Assembly (NCBI GenBank): GCA_016208525.1
Contig: JACQYJ010000057.1
Location: 1-10,661, forward strand
Reading direction: 5' to 3'
Length of the DNA: 10,661 nucleotides
Origin: Deltaproteobacteria bacterium
GTDB taxonomy: Bacteria; Desulfobacterota; JAENJC01
The position numbers and the translations under genes were made by a program. Below the pieces are notes generated by a model that was given only the letters and a program-made list of their open reading frames with translations, was not told the origin of the DNA and did not search any database. Of the stretch, positions 6,449-10,661 are shown in pieces (position 1 is the stretch's first letter; every line of letters starts with the position of its first letter).

Positions 6449-7657
6449 ATGGCAGACTTTTACCAGACGGGAATAATAACCACACTCCACAGGCTTGGGA
6501 AACCCTCGCTGGAGCGGATAGAGGCTGAGCTTGTCGAGCATTCAAAAACAAGGCCTCTTGCCCTGGTATTGCCTGCCCTTTATTCCGAGTTTGAAGGGCC
6601 GGCCATGCCGAAGATAGTGGAGGAACTATCAAAGGTAAAATATATCAATGAGATAGTCCTGATACTGGCAAGGGCATCCGAAAAAGAGTTCCTAAAGGTT
6701 AAGGAGTTTATGGCTCCCATACCTTATGACGTTAAGATAATATACAATGACGGGAAGAGGATACAGGAAATATACGACACTTTCAAAAGAAACGGCCTGG
6801 ATACAGGCCAGGACGGCAAGGGACGCTCCGCGTGGCTCGCCTACGGTTACGTCATTGCCGCCGGAAATTCAGACGTGATCGCCCTCCATGACTGCGATAT
6901 ACTTACCTACAGCAGGGAGATGCTGGCAAGGCTATGCTACCCGGTGGTAAGCCCGAACCTTGACTATGTGTTCTGCAAAGGGTTTTACACCAGGGTAACG
7001 GACAAGATGCATGGAAGGGTCACAAGATTATTAATCACCCCCCTTGTCAGGTCCCTCCATAATCTCATCGGCAGCCATCCCTTTCTTGCTTTCATGGACA
7101 GCTTTAGATATCCATTGGCAGGTGAATTCTGCATGTCCCTGGACATGGCAAGGGTAAACAGGATACCGTGGGACTGGGGGCTTGAGGTGGGAGCCCTTGC
7201 GGAGGTCTACAGGAACTCTTCTCCCCGAAGGATATGCCAGGTGGACATTGCCGAGACTTATGAACACAAACACCAGTCGCTTTCTGCCGATGACCCGGAG
7301 AAGGGACTGATGAGGATGACCGTTGATATTTGCAAATCTATATTCAGGACGCTTGCGTCGGAGGGTGTCATATTTTCTGATGGATTCTTCAAGACCCTTC
7401 AGGTGGCATATCTTAGAATGGCAGAAGACACTATCATGAAATACGAGGCCGACGCCGCGATAAATGGACTCGCATTCGACAGACACGAGGAGGCAAAGGC
7501 TGTGGAGGCATTTACAAAGGGGATAACTATGGCTGCCCAGACATTCATGGATAACCCCATGGGCTCGCCCCTCATTCCAAACTGGAACAGGGTTACGTCG
7601 GCAATTCCGGGGATACTCGATATGTTAAAGAAGGCTGTAGATGAGGATAATAGGTGA
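6449..7657 (+). CDS. gpgS: Glucosyl-3-phosphoglycerate synthase (GT81)
   Basis: Predicted to transfer glucose from NDP-glucose to 3-phosphoglycerate, the first step of the two-step glucosylglycerate pathway, in the cytoplasm. The 402-residue protein starts MADFYQTGIITTLHRLG, the hallmark N-terminus of bacterial and archaeal GpgS. It then shows LVLPALYSEFEGPAM (39-53, nucleotide site), GKGRSAWLA (123-131), the metal-binding LHDCDI (146-151), PLAGEF (222-227), GLEVGALAEVY (244-254) and EHKHQSL (272-278), whose His residues fit the metal/substrate site. AGGAGG at 6438-6443 is five bases before the ATG and overlaps the stop codon of the preceding gene, so the two are translationally linked. No obvious dedicated phosphatase (GpgP/MpgP) follows; the locus ends here at a convergent gene. 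A mannosyl-3-phosphoglycerate synthase of the same family is the main alternative. Confidence 0.85.
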   Translation: MADFYQTGIITTLHRLGKPSLERIEAELVEHSKTRPLALVLPALYSEFEGPAMPKIVEELSKVKYINEIVLILARASEKEFLKVKEFMAPIPYDVKIIYNDGKRIQEIYDTFKRNGLDTGQDGKGRSAWLAYGYVIAAGNSDVIALHDCDILTYSREMLARLCYPVVSPNLDYVFCKGFYTRVTDKMHGRVTRLLITPLVRSLHNLIGSHPFLAFMDSFRYPLAGEFCMSLDMARVNRIPWDWGLEVGALAEVYRNSSPRRICQVDIAETYEHKHQSLSADDPEKGLMRMTVDICKSIFRTLASEGVIFSDGFFKTLQVAYLRMAEDTIMKYEADAAINGLAFDRHEEAKAVEAFTKGITMAAQTFMDNPMGSPLIPNWNRVTSAIPGILDMLKKAVDEDNR

Positions 7658-7713
7658 TTGGAGAAAGAATGACGAATTTGGGATGCTATTGGGAACGCTG
7701 CCAAACATTTGCC

Positions 7714-7739
7714 ACGGACTTGCACGGATTTGCACAGAT
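7714..7739. repeat. Short 10-base tandem repeat (acggatttgc)
   Basis: Two copies, acggacttgc (7714-7723) and acggatttgc (7724-7733), are followed by a partial third, acagat (7734-7739). The array lies in the 141-base gap between two convergent genes, just before a second, unrelated tandem array. Confidence 0.6.
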
Positions 7740-7745
7740 AAAAAA

Positions 7746-7777
7746 GCTGGCAAGCTGGCAGGCTGGCAAGCTGGCAA
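7746..7777. repeat. Four-copy 8-base tandem repeat (gctggcaa)
   Basis: Copies at 7746-7753, 7754-7761, 7762-7769 and 7770-7777 read gctggcaa, gctggcag, gctggcaa, gctggcaa. The array is 21 bases from the stop of the convergent histidine kinase gene. It is not self-complementary, so it does not look like a terminator; no clear terminator hairpin is seen in this gap. Such arrays vary in copy number between strains. Confidence 0.8.
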
Positions 7778-7798
7778 GCCAACTGCCGTTTTTGAGGT

Positions 7799-9274
7799 TT
7801 ATATGGTCGGCATCATAACCTTAAATGTCGTTCCCTTTCCTGCCTCGCTCGCAACCTCTATATCTCCGCCAAGGTTCTTGATTATCCCGTAGGTAACCGA
7901 CAGCCCAAGCCCGAACCCTTTGACACCCTTGGTGGTGAAGAACGGGTCGAATATCCTGCCGATGTCCTCCGCCTTTATCCCAGTCCCTGTGTCTGTCACG
8001 GAAACACGTATCCTGCCGCCCTCTCTGCCTGTTTCAATGATGATCTTCCCCTCTTCAGGTATCGCCTCTTCAGCATTCTTTACCAGGTTAAGGAATACCT
8101 GCTTGAGCTTGTCCCTGTTGGCCAATACCTTTCCGGAGCCCATCATGCGCTCTTCAAGGAGTATATCGCGCTCCTTGAGTTTTCCTCTGTAAAATTCTAT
8201 TACCTCTTTTAATGTGCCAAGGATCTCGACCTCCTCCAATGGAATCTGATAGCCTCTGTAGAAATCGGTAAACTGGGTAATAATCCTGCTGATCCTGTCT
8301 ATCTCTCCATCAATTATGGTTAGGGTCGGCTGATTCGGGTCGTCTTCCTTCATCCTCTTCTTCCTCATCAGATAGATATAGTTCTTCATAATTGCAAGAG
8401 GATTGTTTATTTCATGTGCCACATCAGCAGCAAGCCTGCCGGAGGCTGCGAGTCGTTCGGTCATTACGAGCTTCTCCTGAGTCTCCTTAAGTCTTTCCAG
8501 CATAGTATTGAAAGAGCTTGCAAGAGTCCCTATCTCGTCCTTAGTATCAATCTCAACCTTGTACCCAAGGTCCCCGTCTGCTACCTTCTGTGTAGCGATA
8601 ACCAGCTTCTTCAGAGGCCTGGCAGTAAACTCAACAAAGATCACAATTATTGAGATCCCCACGGCAATTGCCAGGAGCCCCAGATAGAAAAAGGTCTTTC
8701 TGCTTTCAGCCAGCTCCCTGTATACCTGCCGCGCATTCATAACTACGATAACCGTTCCGATCCTCTCTTTCCCGGCCTTTTCCGTAAACAGTCCGATCTC
8801 CTCTCTCGCAGGTCTCTTCTCCGACTCAATCATCTGCGACACTATTATCGCGTGAAGGGAGCCGTTCGGATCAAATAGACGCTCTGTCGAAGAAGGGCTC
8901 TCCGACAAGGTCTTCTGCCTGACAGCCGCATCATCCAGCACAACCCGTTCGCTGCCGGTAATTTCAAACAGGGGATTCCCACCAACATCCAATATGGTTA
9001 TGCTGCTTATGTTCCCCGTGAGGAGACCCTGAACCTGAGCGCTCAGGATATCCCAGTTTCGGGTGATAATCCCAAACTTGCTGCTTTCTCCTATGGTCTT
9101 TGCAATAGCAGTCCCTGCCTCTTCAAGGAAGTTGATCTGATACCTTTCCTGAATATTTCCGAAAGAAATGGTGAAAGCTGCGGCATTTGCGATAAAGAGG
9201 ACGGAGCCTACTATTATGGACTTTTGTACAAGGGACAGTCCGGCCCAGAACCTGGAAACTATGTTCTCTGTCAT
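7799..9274 (-). CDS. Membrane sensor histidine kinase (HAMP-HisKA-HATPase)
   Basis: A 491-residue two-component sensor. TM1 is about residues 17-38, an extracytoplasmic sensor region about 40-192 follows, and TM2 is about 194-216. A HAMP linker with the motif KVADGDLGYKVEIDTKDEIG (230-249) covers about 217-268. HisKA has DVAHEINNPLAIM (284-296) with phospho-acceptor His287. HATPase_c shows the N-box NLVKNAEEA (396-404), DTGTGI (428-433), FDPFFTTK (442-449) and GFGLGLSV (453-460). The type with HEINNP is close to NtrB-like kinases that pair with NtrC-type regulators. The ATG at 9274 has a good ribosome site (GGAGGTG, 9280-9286 on the minus strand) and overlaps the upstream binding-protein gene by 4 bases, so the two are cotranslated. 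No receiver domain and no response-regulator gene is visible; the regulator must be elsewhere. The ligand is unknown. Confidence 0.92.
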   Translation of the reverse strand: MTENIVSRFWAGLSLVQKSIIVGSVLFIANAAAFTISFGNIQERYQINFLEEAGTAIAKTIGESSKFGIITRNWDILSAQVQGLLTGNISSITILDVGGNPLFEITGSERVVLDDAAVRQKTLSESPSSTERLFDPNGSLHAIIVSQMIESEKRPAREEIGLFTEKAGKERIGTVIVVMNARQVYRELAESRKTFFYLGLLAIAVGISIIVIFVEFTARPLKKLVIATQKVADGDLGYKVEIDTKDEIGTLASSFNTMLERLKETQEKLVMTERLAASGRLAADVAHEINNPLAIMKNYIYLMRKKRMKEDDPNQPTLTIIDGEIDRISRIITQFTDFYRGYQIPLEEVEILGTLKEVIEFYRGKLKERDILLEERMMGSGKVLANRDKLKQVFLNLVKNAEEAIPEEGKIIIETGREGGRIRVSVTDTGTGIKAEDIGRIFDPFFTTKGVKGFGLGLSVTYGIIKNLGGDIEVASEAGKGTTFKVMMPTI

Positions 9275-10221
9275 TTGAACACCTCCGCCCTTTTCAGAAT
9301 CTTGTCAGGTATCGTCAACCCTATGGTACTGGCTGTCCTGGCGTTTATCGAGATCGAAACTTCCCGCGGAGTAGCCACAGGGATATCTGAGATATTCTCG
9401 CTCCCTGAAATAATCTTTACCACTGCCTCTCCAGCCTGTCTCCCTATATCTATATCGTCCCACTTAACTGAAAACAGCGCCCCTGCCTTTACAAATGACG
9501 GGGAAATCCCCATAAAAGGGACCTTGTATCTTATTGCTTCAACTATGATCTTCTGTATGGCAGGAAGAGAGAATACTGTGGCGTCTGCCACAGACCACAA
9601 GACGTCAACTTGCCTGAAGAGCCTGTCTATGGCCATCGGAAGGTCTGTCTCGCTGTTGACCGGCTCGGCTATAAGCTGAATCTGCATCCGGTCCGCCGTT
9701 GCCATCGCCCTTTCGACTATCAAACCGGTTTCCTTTGGGTTATAAAGAACCCCAACCTTTTTTACAGCGGGGACCATATCCAAAATATATGAGAACTGGG
9801 TTTCAACAGGTATGTCGAGGGAGGCCCCGGTTACATTCCCGCCGGGAGAGGCAAGGGAGTTGACTATCCCGCTTTCTTCAGGGTTTAATACTGTGGAAAA
9901 GACTATGGGGGTGTCTCTCACATCCTTCATAGCCAGTTCGGTGGCAACTGTTCCAAAGGTCATAATTACCTTTGGCCTTTCTTCCTTTATATCTTTCAGC
10001 GCCTCTTTCCAGATAGATGCATCCCCTTTGATGTCGTAGACTTTAACAACAGACCCCAGCCCCTTTGCCTTAAACACCTCCTGGGCTCCTTTAAGGGCAA
10101 GGTTGTAAGGCTCTATGCCGCTGCTCTTGACTGCGAAGATAAGGTCATTTGAATGGGAGATGGAGGGCAGCATCAGGAGAAGGAGGCCGGACATTAATAT
10201 TTTGGCGTTAAGCGTTGGCAT
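9271..10221 (-). CDS. ABC_sub_bind-family periplasmic substrate-binding protein
   Basis: A 316-residue exported solute-binding protein. Residues 1-24 form a signal peptide (hydrophobic LMSGLLLLML, cleavage likely after SISHS). The mature part has the two-lobed Rossmann pattern of Pfam PF04392 (ABC_sub_bind): VIMTFGTVATELA (85-97), PIVFSTVLNPEESGIV (105-120), SPGGNVTGASLDIPVETQ (125-142), KVGVLYNPKETG (155-166), and a C-terminal GRQAGEAVVKIISG (260-273). Family members bind amino acids or other small molecules, but the ligand here cannot be read from sequence. No permease or ATPase gene is adjacent; instead the gene ends inside the start of a sensor kinase gene (ATGA overlap). This suggests the protein presents a ligand to that kinase. 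The ATG at 10221 lacks a good Shine-Dalgarno; Met10 is a weaker alternative start because it shortens the signal peptide. Confidence 0.85.
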   Translation of the reverse strand: MPTLNAKILMSGLLLLMLPSISHSNDLIFAVKSSGIEPYNLALKGAQEVFKAKGLGSVVKVYDIKGDASIWKEALKDIKEERPKVIMTFGTVATELAMKDVRDTPIVFSTVLNPEESGIVNSLASPGGNVTGASLDIPVETQFSYILDMVPAVKKVGVLYNPKETGLIVERAMATADRMQIQLIAEPVNSETDLPMAIDRLFRQVDVLWSVADATVFSLPAIQKIIVEAIRYKVPFMGISPSFVKAGALFSVKWDDIDIGRQAGEAVVKIISGSENISDIPVATPREVSISINARTASTIGLTIPDKILKRAEVFK

Positions 10222-10249
10222 TTGTTTTATAAATTCAAATAAGTTTTTT

Positions 10250-10330
10250 TCACGCAGAGACGCAAAGAACGCAAAGTTAACACATTAGAATCAAAGGCTT
10301 TTCCTTTGCGAACTTTGCGGCTTTGCGTGA
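10250..10330. repeat. Hyphenated inverted repeat (cgcaaag family) upstream of the binding-protein gene
   Basis: Left arm 10250-10276 (tcacgcagagacgcaaagaa and onward) and right arm 10304-10330 are 27 bases each and match at 23 of 27 positions when reverse-complemented. Each arm is itself built of repeated cgcaaag words. The loop is 27 bases. It lies between the TonB-receptor stop codon and the binding-protein start (both minus strand), so it could act as a hairpin between the two genes, by ending or stabilising the upstream message. It is related to the repeats at 181-208 and 5654-5724. Confidence 0.8.
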
Positions 10331-10390
10331 GATAAAAGGTTTTAAAGATTTCATCAAGCTTTGGCATCTTTTTCAGTGCGTTACTCCAAT

Positions 10391-10661
10391 CTAAAATCTG
10401 GTAGTGAGGTTTCCAGTAATTCGTCTCCCGACCTCATCCCCTGCTATGAACTCCCTGTGATGGTCATCAAGCAGGTTGAATGCGGAGAGGGAGAGTTCCG
10501 TATCTTCCGTAAAGCGATACCCGGTCTTTATATTAAAGAGAATGTATGACGACGCCTTCGGGTCTGTTCCAAGCCTCGTGGTCTGGGAATACGGGAGACG
10601 CCAGTCCTCCGACTGGGCGCTGCTGGACCAGTTGGTCTCTCCGACATAATTGACCCATAGA
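10391..10661 (-). CDS. TonB-dependent outer-membrane receptor, C-terminal end (partial)
   Basis: An open frame enters from the window edge on the minus strand and ends with TAG at 10391-10393, giving 89 visible residues. It has the alternating pattern of the last beta strands of a TonB-dependent receptor barrel: LWVNYVGETNW at the start, SSYILFNIKTGYRFTEDTEL (37-56) and SLSAFNLLDDHHREF (57-71), then GRRITGNLTTRF (78-89) with a terminal phenylalanine, the signal recognised by the Bam assembly machinery. The segment with FNLLDD is typical of siderophore, vitamin and metal receptors. The substrate cannot be told from this fragment. It lies upstream of, and in the same direction as, the binding-protein and kinase genes, so the three may form an uptake-and-sensing unit. 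Confidence 0.8.
   Translation of the reverse strand, partial: LWVNYVGETNWSSSAQSEDWRLPYSQTTRLGTDPKASSYILFNIKTGYRFTEDTELSLSAFNLLDDHHREFIAGDEVGRRITGNLTTRF

Noticed and set aside
7700..7714. Sigma-54-like promoter on the minus strand (TGGCAAATGTTTGGC, GG and GC spaced by 10)
   Set aside because: It would fire antisense into the end of gpgS from a convergent gap, with no start codon or activator site to serve. It is also next to low-complexity repeats, so a chance match is likely.
9271..10221. Reading the binding protein as part of a standard ABC importer
   Set aside because: No permease or ATPase gene is visible and the gene overlaps a sensor kinase gene, so the importer reading is unsupported within this window.
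1..10661. CRISPR array, tRNA, rRNA or insertion sequence
   Set aside because: No regularly spaced direct repeats, no tRNA-like cloverleaf and no transposase frame was seen on either strand.

Overview
The window looks like a chromosomal segment from a Gram-negative (diderm) bacterium. It encodes a Pal/OmpA-type lipoprotein, the end of a TonB-dependent outer-membrane receptor and a periplasmic binding protein. Base composition is moderate and AGG, AGA and ATA codons are frequent. Several intergenic gaps carry hyphenated inverted repeats of the kind seen in environmental deltaproteobacterial, Nitrospirota and related genomes. The phylum is inference only, because no phylogenetic marker is present.

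Layout, plus strand: (1) positions 1-251 hold no convincing gene but contain nested inverted repeats. (2) 252-863 is a Pal/OmpA lipoprotein with a charged helical linker. (3) 864-1238 is a spacer with a long hyphenated inverted repeat and a 24-codon upstream ORF behind a strong Shine-Dalgarno. (4) 1239-7657 is a compact run of genes for compatible solutes: trehalose-6-phosphate synthase (otsA), trehalose-6-phosphate phosphatase (otsB), a broken glycerate 2-kinase, a GT81-like glucosylglycerate-synthase-type glycosyltransferase joined in frame to the kinase remnant, a multi-pass membrane protein of the mechanosensitive-channel TM-helix type, and a glucosyl-3-phosphoglycerate synthase (gpgS-like, GT81). 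Together these suggest osmotic or thermal stress protection through trehalose plus a glucosylglycerate-type solute, with a membrane protein that may relate to osmotic release.

Minus strand, converging on the solute locus: the 3' end of a TonB-dependent receptor (10391 to the window edge), then an ABC_sub_bind-family periplasmic protein (9271-10221) overlapping by 4 bases a HAMP/HisKA/HATPase sensor kinase (7799-9274). No ABC permease, ATPase or response regulator is visible, so the binding protein may serve as a sensory partner of the kinase.

The most notable point is at 3920-4580. The glycerate kinase appears to have lost about 50-60 internal residues with a frameshift, and its C-terminus is joined in frame to a glycosyltransferase lacking its N-terminal nucleotide-binding segment. 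Two deletions so close together mean either real decay and fusion or an assembly error; reads across the two junctions would decide.
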